Numbered from the stretch's first letter, positions 35,319 through 44,508 are shown. The stretch is 64,000 nucleotides of DNA from Lactobacillus gasseri ATCC 33323 = JCM 1131 (GCF_000014425.1 NC_008530.1:372001-436000); one strand, 5' to 3'. Made by a program: numbers and translations. Notes: generated by a model not told the origin, from the letters alone.

Positions 35319-36614
35319 ATGCTAGAACGTTATACTCGTCCCGAAATGGGCAAAATTTGGTCATTAAAAAATAAATATAATGCTTGGCTAAAGGTTGAAA
35401 TTGCAGCAACTAATGCTTGGGCAGAACTTGGTGAAGTTCCTGCTGAAGATGCTAAGAAGATTGCTGATAATGCTTCTTTTACAGTAGAGCGTGTTAGTAA
35501 ATTAGAAGCTATTACTCACCACGATGTAGTTGCTTTTACTAGAACAGTTTCCGAAAGTTTGGGAGAAGAAAAGAAGTGGGTTCATTTTGGTTTAACTTCA
35601 ACTGACGTTGTGGATACTGCACAAGGCTATATCTTAAAACAAGCTGACGAAATTATTCTTAAAGATTTAGAAGCCTTAAAAGAAACAATTGCTAACAGTG
35701 CGCGTAAGTATAAGTACACTGTTGAAATGGGAAGAACTCATGGCGTTCAAGCAGAACCAACTACTTTTGGCTTGAAATTAGCTCGTTGGTATGCGGAAAT
35801 TAATCGTGACATCGAACGCTTTAAGGCAGCTGCTAAAGATGTTGAATCTGGTAAGATTTCTGGAGCTGTTGGCACTTTTGCCAACGTTCCACCAGCAGTT
35901 GAAACTAGCGTTTTAAAGCAACTAGGTTTAACTCAGCAACCAGTTACTAGTCAAGTTTTGCCAAGAGACTTACATGCTTACTACATCGCTACGATTGCTT
36001 TAATTGCTACAAGTATTGAAAATTGGGCAACAGAAATTCGCGGTTTGCAACGTAGTGAAATTCATGAAGTTGAAGAACACTTTAGAGCTGGTCAAAAAGG
36101 CTCTTCTGCAATGCCTCACAAGCATAATCCAATTGGTTCAGAAAACCTCTGCGGTATGGCTCGAGTAATGCGCGGTTTTATGGTGCCAGCTTATGAAGAT
36201 GTAGCTTTATGGCATGAGAGAGATATTTCTCATTCCAGTGCTGAGCGTGTGATTTTACCTGATGCAACAATTGGAATTGATTACATGTTGAATCGTTTTA
36301 ACCGAATTTTGGCTAACCTCGATGTTTTCCCAGAAACAATGCTCAAGAATATGGACCGTACTTATGGTTTGATTTATTCACAACGCGTGCTTTTGAAGTT
36401 AATTGATGAAGCAGGCCTATCACGTGAAAAAGCTTACGACATGGTGCAAAAATTAGCTAATAAGTCATGGCAAGAGCAGACTTCATTTAGAAAGTTAATT
36501 GAAGATAGCGAAGTTATGAATTACTTATCTGAAGCTGATTTAGATGATGCTTTTGATTATCACTATCACTTGAAGCATGTAGATGAGATTTTTGAAAAAT
36601 GCGGCTTAGATTAG
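35319..36614 (+). CDS. purB: Adenylosuccinate lyase
   Basis: 431 residues of the fumarase/aspartase superfamily with the signature GSSAMPHKHNPIGSENL and conserved HFGLTSTDVVDTA and MGRTHGVQAEPTTFG. It cleaves adenylosuccinate to AMP and fumarate (and SAICAR if de novo synthesis exists). It follows purA after three bases with no separate strong ribosome site, suggesting coupling. Confidence 0.97.
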   Translation: MLERYTRPEMGKIWSLKNKYNAWLKVEIAATNAWAELGEVPAEDAKKIADNASFTVERVSKLEAITHHDVVAFTRTVSESLGEEKKWVHFGLTSTDVVDTAQGYILKQADEIILKDLEALKETIANSARKYKYTVEMGRTHGVQAEPTTFGLKLARWYAEINRDIERFKAAAKDVESGKISGAVGTFANVPPAVETSVLKQLGLTQQPVTSQVLPRDLHAYYIATIALIATSIENWATEIRGLQRSEIHEVEEHFRAGQKGSSAMPHKHNPIGSENLCGMARVMRGFMVPAYEDVALWHERDISHSSAERVILPDATIGIDYMLNRFNRILANLDVFPETMLKNMDRTYGLIYSQRVLLKLIDEAGLSREKAYDMVQKLANKSWQEQTSFRKLIEDSEVMNYLSEADLDDAFDYHYHLKHVDEIFEKCGLD

Positions 36615-36628
36615 GATAGAAATAGAAA

Positions 36629-36672
36629 CGTTTTGTTGGATATAATTATGTCTGACAGAACGTTTTTTATTT
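36629..36672 (+). terminator. Terminator of purA-purB
   Basis: AACGTTTTGT ... ACAGAACGTTTTTT, long loop, T tail. Confidence 0.7.
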
Positions 36673-36691
36673 TGAGGGAAGATATTTAATC

Positions 36692-37141
36692 ATGAAACAT
36701 GAACATTCAGCAGGTGCAATTATCTGGCGCAATAAAAATAACGAAACCCAGTATTTATTAATTCAAAGTCAGCCTTATAAGCAATTCAAGAGTGCGTGGG
36801 CTTTTTCAAAAGGACATCTTGAAGCAGGAGAAACAGCACAAGAGGCTGCAAAACGAGAAATTTTTGAAGAAGTAGGTTTAAAGCCTGAATTTAATTTTGA
36901 TTTTAGTGAAAGTTATTCATATCAAGTTACTTCAGAAATTGAAAAGACTGTAACTTTATTTTTAGCAAAATACAATCTTGATCAGAAAATAAAACGGCAA
37001 GAAAGTGAAATTAAACAGATTGCTTGGCTAAACTATGAAGATGCGCAAAAAAGGATTAGAGAGCAAAACTTTAAGGAATTCAGTTTCGAAGATCTGTCTT
37101 CTATTTTGGCAAAGGCTAATGATTATTTAAATGGACATTGA
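36692..37141 (+). CDS. Nudix hydrolase, diadenosine-tetraphosphate type
   Basis: 149 residues. The Nudix box starts at Gly41 and is complete (G41, E47, R55-E56, E59-E60, G62: GHLEAGETAQEAAKREIFEE then VGL). SAGAIIWR and the tail WLNYEDAQKRI fit the bis(5'-nucleosyl)-tetraphosphatase (Ap4A) group. It hydrolyses nucleoside diphosphate derivatives. A good AGGGAAG ribosome site precedes the ATG. Confidence 0.85.
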   Translation: MKHEHSAGAIIWRNKNNETQYLLIQSQPYKQFKSAWAFSKGHLEAGETAQEAAKREIFEEVGLKPEFNFDFSESYSYQVTSEIEKTVTLFLAKYNLDQKIKRQESEIKQIAWLNYEDAQKRIREQNFKEFSFEDLSSILAKANDYLNGH

Positions 37142-37209
37142 TTTTGAAAATAGTCAGTCTGATGCGATTCTTTATAATTCAAGCCAGATTATATCTAGTC
37201 AAAATTAAA

Positions 37210-37236
37210 TACAATGTATATAAATTGTAGTATAAT
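37210..37236 (+). promoter_or_regulatory. Operator and -10 of the relB-yafQ operon
   Basis: TACAATGTATATAAATTGTA (37210-37229) has TACAAT/ATTGTA arms and lies just upstream of a perfect TATAAT -10 (37231-37236). That is where the RelB-type antitoxin normally represses its own operon. Confidence 0.6.
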
Positions 37237-37258
37237 ATTAGACAAGGGAGTGATTAAT

Positions 37259-37558
37259 ATGGCACATACATATAGTTATCGTGCAGATTCTAAAGATCAT
37301 GATGAAGTTAAAAGAATTTTAGATAATCTAGGTTTAGATATGTCTACTAGTATTAAAATGTATTTTAAACAAATTATTAGACATAATGGAATTCCCTTTT
37401 CAGTAACTAATTCTGATACGCTTACAGAAGATACTAAGAAAGCTCTTTTACTTGCAGAAGCTAAGGATATGGGCTTAATTGAAGACGATACTCCAGCCTT
37501 TAAAGATACTAATAAATTGATTAGTTATATGAAAAAACGTGCAAAGGAATTAGAGTAA
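37259..37558 (+). CDS. RelB/DinJ-family antitoxin
   Basis: 99 residues from ATG 37259, after AAGGGAGTG. The ribbon-helix-helix N-terminus (YSYRADSKDHDEVKRILDNLGLDMSTSIKMYFKQIIRHNGIPFSV) is typical of DinJ/RelB; the C-terminus wraps the toxin. The earlier in-frame ATG at 37214 lies in the promoter and is rejected. Its TAA overlaps the toxin ATG by one base (TAATG), which gives translational coupling. Confidence 0.85.
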   Translation: MAHTYSYRADSKDHDEVKRILDNLGLDMSTSIKMYFKQIIRHNGIPFSVTNSDTLTEDTKKALLLAEAKDMGLIEDDTPAFKDTNKLISYMKKRAKELE

Positions 37559-37866
37559 TGTATGAAATAAAAGCCGAAGATACTTTTATTCAGGATGTAA
37601 ATCGTTGGAGTAAGAAAATTCCTAATTTATGGGATGAAATTCAAGCAATAACTTCATATATGCAAGAAACTGGAGAAATACCGGAAGAATATGATCCACA
37701 TCTTTTAACTAACGAGGAGTTGAATTATGTAGGATATTTTGAGTTTCATTTATTTGAGGGGAAACTTGATTTGCTTGTTATTCATACAAAAAACAAAAAT
37801 AAAAAAGTCTTTCGATTGGTTAGACTAGGGTCTCATAATGAGTTATTTCATTCTGATTTACGATAA
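37558..37866 (+). CDS. yafQ: YafQ-type mRNA interferase toxin (RelE/ParE superfamily)
   Basis: 102 residues of the YafQ group. Candidate catalytic histidines are H48, H64 and H93 (in GSHNELF, with F97), corresponding to the histidine set used by YafQ to cut mRNA on the ribosome. The usual acidic residue near the second histidine is less clear (FHLFEGKLDLL). It is encoded one base overlapping its antitoxin, a standard module. Confidence 0.85.
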   Translation: MYEIKAEDTFIQDVNRWSKKIPNLWDEIQAITSYMQETGEIPEEYDPHLLTNEELNYVGYFEFHLFEGKLDLLVIHTKNKNKKVFRLVRLGSHNELFHSDLR

Positions 37867-37871
37867 TTAAA

Positions 37872-37907
37872 ATTAAGGTCGTTGCTAGCAAACGGCTTTT
37901 TATTTTG
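37872..37907 (+). terminator. Terminator of the toxin-antitoxin operon
   Basis: GTCGTT-GCTAGC-AAACGGC hairpin followed by five T. Confidence 0.65.
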
Positions 37908-37965
37908 CATATTTTTATCTAAAATAAGACTTGAATACAGTTAAAACAAGAAAGTGTATATAAAA

Positions 37966-39153
37966 ATGTCAGAACCAAATTATGCAAAGTTAGAAGCAAG
38001 TAACCCTCATTTAGATAAAGAGAAGCCATATCCACTAGCAGGAATCTTGGTTGTGGACTTCACCCATGTTTTGTCAGGTCCCACTTGTACAAGAATGCTT
38101 GCTGATGCCGGTGCACGAGTAATTCACATTGAGAGAAAAACAGGGGATGATACTCGCCACATGGGACCATACATTGCAGATGGTTCAAGTGAATATTTCA
38201 GAATCTGCAATGCTGGTAAAGAATCAATTGCCTTAGATTTGAAAGATCCAAAAGATCATGCCTTAGCTGAAAAAATGATTGCCAAGGCAGATGTAGTTGT
38301 GGAAAACTTCCGTCCAGGTGTGATGGCACGTTTAGGTTTTGATCCAGAAGAAATGGTGAAGAAGTATCCTAAATTAATTTTTGCATCGGTATCTGGCTTT
38401 GGACAATATGGACCTTGGTCAAAACAGGCTGCTTACGATACCATTATTCAAGCTGTTTCAGGATTAATGGATGCTACAGGCGAACCGAACGGTAAGCCAA
38501 CACGTGTTGGAACTTCAGTTTCTGATGTTGTTGCAGGAATCATGGGTTATAGCGCGATTACCACTGCCTTAGTGGCAAGAGAACGCACTGGAAAAGGAAC
38601 CACAATAGATGTTTCGATGCTAGATTCTACTTTTTCCTTAATGGTGCAGGACTTGATGCTGGCACTTGGCCCACATGAAGTACCACACAGAATTGGTAAT
38701 CGTCACCCTGATATGTATCCATTTGATACATTTGATTGTCAAGACCAGCCAATTGCTATTTGTTGTGGTAATGATCATTTATGGGGATTATTATCTCATG
38801 CGTTAGGCCATGAAGAATGGATTAATCAAGCAGATTTTAAGACAAATGATTTGCGTGAGAAAAACTGGCAAAAAGTTAAAAATGCAATGCAAGATGTACT
38901 TAAAACCAAGCCGGCTGCTGAGTGGGACAAGATCTTACATGAAGCAGGTGTGCCAGCTGGATTAGTTTTGAATGTGGATAAGACTAGACGCCTTGATCAA
39001 ATTATTGAGCGCGGGATGGTTAAGACTTTGCCCGATGGCAATGAAGTTTTAGGCTCACCACTCAAGTATGGAACTTGGAATTCTTATGGATTGCAAAAAG
39101 ATGCACCGAAATTGGACGAACAAGGTGAGCAGATTCGTAAGGAATTTGAATAA
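37966..39153 (+). CDS. Class III CoA-transferase (CaiB/BaiF, formyl-CoA:oxalate-like)
   Basis: 395 residues from ATG 37966. The N-terminal YPLAGILVVDFTHVLSGPTCTRMLADAGARVIHIE, the NAGKESIALDLKDPK stretch and VENFRPGVMARLGF are typical of family III CoA-transferases; the catalytic aspartate is expected at D158 in AYDTII. The family moves CoA between carboxylic acids, for example formate and oxalate. No oxalyl-CoA decarboxylase gene is in the window, so the substrate is open. It has only a weak ribosome site. Confidence 0.85.
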   Translation: MSEPNYAKLEASNPHLDKEKPYPLAGILVVDFTHVLSGPTCTRMLADAGARVIHIERKTGDDTRHMGPYIADGSSEYFRICNAGKESIALDLKDPKDHALAEKMIAKADVVVENFRPGVMARLGFDPEEMVKKYPKLIFASVSGFGQYGPWSKQAAYDTIIQAVSGLMDATGEPNGKPTRVGTSVSDVVAGIMGYSAITTALVARERTGKGTTIDVSMLDSTFSLMVQDLMLALGPHEVPHRIGNRHPDMYPFDTFDCQDQPIAICCGNDHLWGLLSHALGHEEWINQADFKTNDLREKNWQKVKNAMQDVLKTKPAAEWDKILHEAGVPAGLVLNVDKTRRLDQIIERGMVKTLPDGNEVLGSPLKYGTWNSYGLQKDAPKLDEQGEQIRKEFE

Positions 39154-39160
39154 AAATAAG

Positions 39161-39210
39161 CATGAAAAAAGATCAAGATTTTCTATTTTTTGAGAATCTT
39201 GATCTTTTTT
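39161..39210. repeat. Left copy of a 50-bp direct repeat (also a bidirectional terminator)
   Basis: Identical over 50 bases to 46132-46181. The core is a hairpin AAAAAAGATCAAGATT / AATCTTGATCTTTTTT. Together the two copies bracket the AraC-GH3-PTS-GH32 cassette. Confidence 0.95.
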
Positions 39211-39222
39211 ATGATTAAAAAT

Positions 39223-40080
39223 TTATTCTTTTAGTTGGTTAAACGCTTCTTCTGGCGTGCAATTGTAAACTTTTTTGAATGCATTATAAAGATTTCGATA
39301 GCATTTAAATCCTGATTTTTCGGCAATTTTTTCTATATTTAAATTGCTTTGCAAACTAAGCCGAAGTGATTGCTCAAGTCTAAGTGATGTTAAATAATCA
39401 GAAAAAGAGTGGTCTAAATTTTTTCTGATTAATCGAGAGCAATAAGCTACTGAATAACCAAAATGATCGGCGACCATGTGTAAACTGATATTTTCTGTGT
39501 AGTGCTTTGAAACGAAATCAATAAATTCATTGAGAAAAGGGATATTTTTACTAGTGGAGCAATGTGTCACAACTAAATATTTCTCTATGAGTTCTTGTAG
39601 AATCTGTAGTCCTAAGATATAAATAGATAAATTAATAGAAATATCTTTATCTTGTGTTTCAAGGAATTTTACTAAATTTATGGTATTTGCTGACAAGGTT
39701 GAAGATGAAATGGAATTAAGTTTGGAATTAAAATGAAAAAATTGCTGAAATTTTCCATTAGTAACTAAATTTAGAAATGTAAATGGGTATTGTATACAAA
39801 GAATGTGACTATTTTTAAGTGCATTTGTTGAATGGATTACACATGGATTGATAATAATAAATTGATTTTGCTTAATTTCTTGGAGCCTTCCATTGATAGT
39901 AGTATTCATTTTGCCACTTAAAACAAAAAGAATTTCAGTACTTTCATGCCAATGCGGTGGAATGATTCTTGATGAATCTCTGGAGCGAAAGGAGAAAGCT
40001 TTAAATGGTGCAATTGACTTATTTAAAATTTGTTCGTGAGTTATTTTCATAATACGAAAATTGCCCCTTTCTTTTATCAT
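39223..40080 (-). CDS. AraC-family transcriptional regulator
   Basis: 285 residues. The N-terminal half is a cupin sensor (HWHESTEILFVLSGKMNTTINGRLQEIKQNQFIIINP), the C-terminal quarter has two helix-turn-helix units (HMVADHFGYSVAYCSRLIRK and NIEKIAEKSGFKCYRNLYNAFKKVYNCTPEEAF). It is divergent from the glycoside genes and probably their activator. It may start later than the listed position because the first in-frame M is followed by a second M (residue 11) with similar signals. Sugar ligand unknown. Confidence 0.88.
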   Translation of the reverse strand: MIKERGNFRIMKITHEQILNKSIAPFKAFSFRSRDSSRIIPPHWHESTEILFVLSGKMNTTINGRLQEIKQNQFIIINPCVIHSTNALKNSHILCIQYPFTFLNLVTNGKFQQFFHFNSKLNSISSSTLSANTINLVKFLETQDKDISINLSIYILGLQILQELIEKYLVVTHCSTSKNIPFLNEFIDFVSKHYTENISLHMVADHFGYSVAYCSRLIRKNLDHSFSDYLTSLRLEQSLRLSLQSNLNIEKIAEKSGFKCYRNLYNAFKKVYNCTPEEAFNQLKE

Positions 40081-40099
40081 GTGATTGTTTTTAGTGTAG

Positions 40100-40116
40100 A
40101 TGTAAATATTTTACAT
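40100..40116. promoter_or_regulatory. Palindrome between araC-type regulator and GH3 gene
   Basis: ATGTAAATATTTTACAT: 7-bp arms, 3-base centre. A related palindrome stands before the PTS gene (42433-42449), so it may be the AraC-regulator site. Confidence 0.5.
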
Positions 40117-40201
40117 ATAAGTAGTAATATTCTGGTATTTAGTGTAAGTGATTAATTATCTAAAATCTATAGTGAAAAGGATAAATATATCGAGGATAAA
40201 A

Positions 40202-42430
40202 ATGAAACAAGAGAAAATATTTACATTATTAAATGAAATGTCACTAGATGAAAAAATTGGTCAATTGATTCAGCTATCTGGAGAATTCTTTTCAGCCTCT
40301 GACATTTCTATTGGTCCGATTGAAAAATTGGGTATTTCTAAAAAAATGGTTAATTTATGTGGATCAGCATTAAATGTCGTAGGTGCGGAAAATATTCGAA
40401 GAGTACAGGATCAACAAATGCAGAAACAACCTCATCATATACCGATGCTGTTTATGTCAGATGTTATTTATGGCTTTAAAACCATCTTTCCGATTCCTTT
40501 AGGGTTAGGAAGTTCATGGGATCCAAAATTAGTAAAAAGAGCATACTCTGTTGCTGCTGAAGAAGCATCAGCATCGGGTAATCAAGTAGCATTTGCACCC
40601 ATGGTAGATGTTGTGCATGATGCGAGATGGGGAAGGGTTTTAGAGTCGCCAGGTGAAGATCCGTATTTAAATTCTGTTTACTCTAAAAATATGGTTGAAG
40701 GTTTACAAGAAAATCTCGCAAATAAAACAGGTCAAGTATCATGTATAAAGCATTACGCTGCTTATGGAGCTGTAGAAGCTGGACGGGAATACAATCAAGT
40801 TGACATGTCTTTAAGTAATTTATATCAAAATTTCTTGCCACCTTATAAAGCTGGCGTAAAGGCTGGGGCAGGAATGGTTATGACTGCATTAACAACTTTA
40901 AATGGAGTGCCCTCTACAGCAGATAAGTGGTTGTTGTCAGATGTACTACGTAAAAAATGGAAATTCAACGGTATTATAATTTCTGATTATGCATCTATTT
41001 ATGAATTAATTAAACATGGTTTTGCACGAGATTCAACTGATGCTGCTTTAAAAGCTATTGATGCAGGAGTAGATATCGATATGAAATCTCCTTGTTACGC
41101 AAATGGACTGCATGAGCTGGTGACGAATGGAACACTAGATGAAGAAAAAATAAATAATGCAGTTCTCAAAGTGTTAAATCTCAAAAATCAATTAGGTCTA
41201 TTTGAAAACCCGTACTTTGGTGCTTCTGTTGAAAAAGAAAAAAATAGTATACTTACTCCTCAAAAACGTAAATTAGCACGAAAATTAGCTCAAGAATCAC
41301 TAGTTTTAATTCAAAATAAAAATAATATATTACCTCTGAAGAAAGATGCAAAAGTTGCTTTAATTGGTCCTTATGCCAATAGTCAAAAATTAATTGGTAT
41401 GTGGGCAATTCATGGAAATTCAAAAGATACTGTAACAATAGCTGATGGATTAAGACAATATACTAATAATTTAACTGTAACTCATGGGACAGATTTGTGT
41501 CGTGATAAAGCACTATTAAAAAAGCTAGGATTTTTGACAGAGGAAGACATTAATAAAATTGTATCTTCACCAGAAAAAGAAAGGCTACATATTCAGAATG
41601 CATTTAAGGCTGCAAAAGCAGCTGATATTATAGTTTTGACATTAGGTGAAGAAACATATGAAGCAGGAGAAGCTGGTGCTAAGACAAACTTAAATATTGC
41701 GCCAAATCAATTGAAACTATTGGATAAATTATCCCAATTAAATAAACCAATAATTTTAGTACTCATTAGTGGGAGACCATTGGTACTGACGAAAGTTAAA
41801 GATAAGGTCGATGCAATACTGGAAAGTTGGTTTCCTGGTACTGAAGGTGGCAATGCAATTGCGGATATCCTATTTGGTAAGGTAAATCCTTCAGGAAGAT
41901 TAACTATGAGCTTTCCATATGCTTCAGCTCAAGAGCCGTTATATTACAATCATTTGTCTACAGGAAGACCAGAGAATAACTCTCAGCATGTCGGCAGATT
42001 TGTATCTAAGTATATTGATGCATCAGCTAGAGCTTTATATCCATTTGGCTATGGGCTTTCGTATGGAAAAATAAAGTATTCAAATTTAACTATTTCGTCT
42101 GAGCGATTATTTTTGGATAAGCCTGTAAAAATTTCATTAGATATTGAGAATTTAAGTGATTATGATCGGAAAGAAACTGTCCAGTTATATATCCATCAAG
42201 AAACAGCTAGTATCGTTCAGCCAGTTAAGCGATTGATAGATTTTACCAAGATTGCCATATCAGGTCATTCAAGTCAACATGTAGAATTTTATATAAATGC
42301 AAGTCAATTGTCATTTTATGACAACATTGGTAGGTCACATAAAGAAAGTAGCAAAATACAGGTTTACGTTGGTACCAATGGAGTACAGCTATTAAAAGGT
42401 AAATTTGATTTTATAAATAAGAGGTCATAA
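40202..42430 (+). CDS. Glycoside hydrolase family 3 (beta-glucosidase-like)
   Basis: 742 residues from ATG 40202, after CGAGGAT. It has the GH3 N-terminal barrel (MDVVHDARWGRVLESPGEDPYLNS, SCIKHYAAYG, VMTALTTLNGVPSTADKWLL) with the nucleophile expected at D262 in IIISDYAS, the second alpha/beta domain (LVLIQNKNNILPLKKDAKVALIGPYA) and a fibronectin-like C-terminus (VQLYIHQETASI). No signal peptide, so it works on imported, possibly phosphorylated sugar. The exact linkage is not deducible. Confidence 0.9.
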   Translation: MKQEKIFTLLNEMSLDEKIGQLIQLSGEFFSASDISIGPIEKLGISKKMVNLCGSALNVVGAENIRRVQDQQMQKQPHHIPMLFMSDVIYGFKTIFPIPLGLGSSWDPKLVKRAYSVAAEEASASGNQVAFAPMVDVVHDARWGRVLESPGEDPYLNSVYSKNMVEGLQENLANKTGQVSCIKHYAAYGAVEAGREYNQVDMSLSNLYQNFLPPYKAGVKAGAGMVMTALTTLNGVPSTADKWLLSDVLRKKWKFNGIIISDYASIYELIKHGFARDSTDAALKAIDAGVDIDMKSPCYANGLHELVTNGTLDEEKINNAVLKVLNLKNQLGLFENPYFGASVEKEKNSILTPQKRKLARKLAQESLVLIQNKNNILPLKKDAKVALIGPYANSQKLIGMWAIHGNSKDTVTIADGLRQYTNNLTVTHGTDLCRDKALLKKLGFLTEEDINKIVSSPEKERLHIQNAFKAAKAADIIVLTLGEETYEAGEAGAKTNLNIAPNQLKLLDKLSQLNKPIILVLISGRPLVLTKVKDKVDAILESWFPGTEGGNAIADILFGKVNPSGRLTMSFPYASAQEPLYYNHLSTGRPENNSQHVGRFVSKYIDASARALYPFGYGLSYGKIKYSNLTISSERLFLDKPVKISLDIENLSDYDRKETVQLYIHQETASIVQPVKRLIDFTKIAISGHSSQHVEFYINASQLSFYDNIGRSHKESSKIQVYVGTNGVQLLKGKFDFINKRS

Positions 42431-42432
42431 TT

Positions 42433-42449
42433 TTACATATTAGATGTAA
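42433..42449. promoter_or_regulatory. Inverted repeat before the PTS gene, like 40100-40116
   Basis: TTACAT-ATTAG-ATGTAA; the half-sites TTACAT/ATGTAA are the same as in the palindrome upstream of the GH3 gene, though in inverted order. Candidate regulator site. Confidence 0.45.
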
Positions 42450-42472
42450 CAGAAATGTATTTAATCGTATCT

Positions 42473-42486
42473 GATAAGCGCTTACA
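42473..42486. promoter_or_regulatory. Catabolite response element (cre)
   Basis: GATAAGCGCTTACA matches TGTAAGCGCTTACA at 12 of 14 positions, 40 bases upstream of the PTS ATG. CcpA-mediated catabolite control is expected. Confidence 0.7.
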
Positions 42487-42526
42487 ATAATTGGCGTAAG
42501 GGATATAAAAGAAATGGAGAAAGAAA

Positions 42527-44491
42527 ATGTCTAGTAAAGAAAACAAAAAGATAGCTGAGGAGGTTATAGCCGCCATTGGCGGAAAAGAAAATATCGTTTC
42601 TTTAGCCCACTGTGCTACAAGATTAAGAATAGTTGTAAAAGATCGTAAAAAGGTAAATGAAAAAGCACTAGATAAAATTGATAAGGCAAAAGGATACTTC
42701 TTTACGGCTGGTCAATATCAGATTATTTTTGGTACTGGCTTAGTAAATGATGTTTATGAAGCGGTAAAAGAAGAAGGAGTTTCTACAACATCTAAAGATG
42801 ATCTGAATGATGTAGCTGCAAAACAATCAGGATGGTTTCAAAGATCAATAAGAATGTTTGCAGATGTCTTTGTACCAATCATCCCTGCTTTGGTTGCAAC
42901 AGGTCTTTTTATGGGGTTGCAAGGTTTATTAACACAACCAGCTCTTTTAAAGATGATGGGAATGTCAGCTAAATCAATTCCGGTTCAATTTACTACTTAC
43001 TTTAATATTTTAACTGGAACGGCTTTTAGCTTTTTACCAGTTTTAATTTGTTGGTCAGCATTTAGAGTTTTTGGTGGTAGTCCAATTTTGGGTATTTTAC
43101 TTGGTTTAATGCTAGTTAATCCTGCTTTACCATCAGCATGGGATGTTGCCCAAGGAAAAGTTGCTCCACTAATGTTTTTTGGCTTTATTCCAGTTGCTGG
43201 CTATCAAGCTTCAGTTTTACCAGCTTTTATTTTGGGATTTATTGGAGCGAAAACTGAAAAGTGGATTCATAAACATGTTATCAGTTCTCTTGATTTAATT
43301 GTTACTCCATTTGCTACATTATTAGTTGGAAGTATTTTAGGACTACTTTGCGTTGGTCCAATCTTCAGAATTGTTGAACAAGGAATTTTACATGCAGCAG
43401 AATGGATAGTTCAATTACCATTTGGATTAGGTGGACTAATTTGGGGTGCTGTTTGTCAGATGATTGTGGTTACTGGATTACACCATGCACTAAACTTAGT
43501 AGAAATCCAGTTATTAGCAAATACTCACTGGAATCCTGTAAATCCAATTGGATCTGCTGCTATTGCCGCACAAGCTGGCGCTGCCTTGGCTGTAGCCTTA
43601 CGAATTCATTCAAATAAAATGAAACAAATTGCATATCCATCAACAATTTCAGCTTTACTCGGTATCACTGAGCCAGCAATTTATGGTGTAAATATTAAAT
43701 ATATCAAACCATTCTTATTTGGTTGTATTGGTGGTGGTATCGGTGGTTTTCTTTCAAGTATTTTAAATTTGAAAGCTACTGGTATGTCAATAACTGTTAT
43801 CCCAGGTATATTATTATTTTTGAATCAACAACTTCCACTATATATTCTTGTTTGTGTAGTTGGTTTTGGAGTGGCGTTTGGTTTAACTTACGTTTATTAC
43901 GGTAAACATGCATTTGATAGTAATAAAAATAGCAAGAAAGAAGATATAGAGAAAAAACAAAATACTTTTAAGCAAGAGCCTAGTCATGTATCAGATGAAG
44001 TAATAGATGCTCCTGTTAGTGGTAAAATTGAAGCTTTAAATTTAGTTTCTGATAAAGCCTTTGCTTCAGGAATGATGGGAAAGGGAATAGCTATTGAACC
44101 ATCATCAAATAATATAGTTTCTCCTGTTAATGGAACGATTACTGTGGCTTATCCAACAGGTCATGCATATGGAATTAAATCAGATGATGGTGCAGAAATT
44201 CTCATTCACCTAGGTATAGATACAGTAAATCTAAAAGGAAAAGGCTTTAACACTGTAGTAAAGCAAGGCCAAAAGATAAATAAGGGTGAATTGCTTGGAA
44301 CGTATGATTATCAAGAAATAGGCAAGGAGGGTTATGACAATATAGTTATTGTTTTGATTACTAATTCGAAGGATTATGCAGAAGTTGATCCAATTGCTTC
44401 TGGAAATGTTCAAGCACAACAAAAATTAATTGCCTTAACTGAACCTACAATGTCTGAGCAAGCAAAAGGTACTGTAAATGAATTAAATTAA
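42527..44491 (+). CDS. PTS EIIBCA, beta-glucoside/sucrose family
   Basis: 654 residues with domains in the order B-C-A: EIIB with the phosphocysteine C29 in HCATRLR; EIIC with about ten membrane helices (about 100-460) and FGFIPVAGYQ, LGITEPAIYGVN; EIIA with the phosphohistidine in ILIHLGIDTVNLKGKGF near residue 560. It imports and phosphorylates a glucoside or sucrose-type sugar. In the cassette with GH3 and GH32 it would supply the phosphorylated substrate. Good GGAGAAAG ribosome site. Confidence 0.92.
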   Translation: MSSKENKKIAEEVIAAIGGKENIVSLAHCATRLRIVVKDRKKVNEKALDKIDKAKGYFFTAGQYQIIFGTGLVNDVYEAVKEEGVSTTSKDDLNDVAAKQSGWFQRSIRMFADVFVPIIPALVATGLFMGLQGLLTQPALLKMMGMSAKSIPVQFTTYFNILTGTAFSFLPVLICWSAFRVFGGSPILGILLGLMLVNPALPSAWDVAQGKVAPLMFFGFIPVAGYQASVLPAFILGFIGAKTEKWIHKHVISSLDLIVTPFATLLVGSILGLLCVGPIFRIVEQGILHAAEWIVQLPFGLGGLIWGAVCQMIVVTGLHHALNLVEIQLLANTHWNPVNPIGSAAIAAQAGAALAVALRIHSNKMKQIAYPSTISALLGITEPAIYGVNIKYIKPFLFGCIGGGIGGFLSSILNLKATGMSITVIPGILLFLNQQLPLYILVCVVGFGVAFGLTYVYYGKHAFDSNKNSKKEDIEKKQNTFKQEPSHVSDEVIDAPVSGKIEALNLVSDKAFASGMMGKGIAIEPSSNNIVSPVNGTITVAYPTGHAYGIKSDDGAEILIHLGIDTVNLKGKGFNTVVKQGQKINKGELLGTYDYQEIGKEGYDNIVIVLITNSKDYAEVDPIASGNVQAQQKLIALTEPTMSEQAKGTVNELN

Positions 44492-44508
44492 TAAGCTTTA
44501 AGTTGTAA

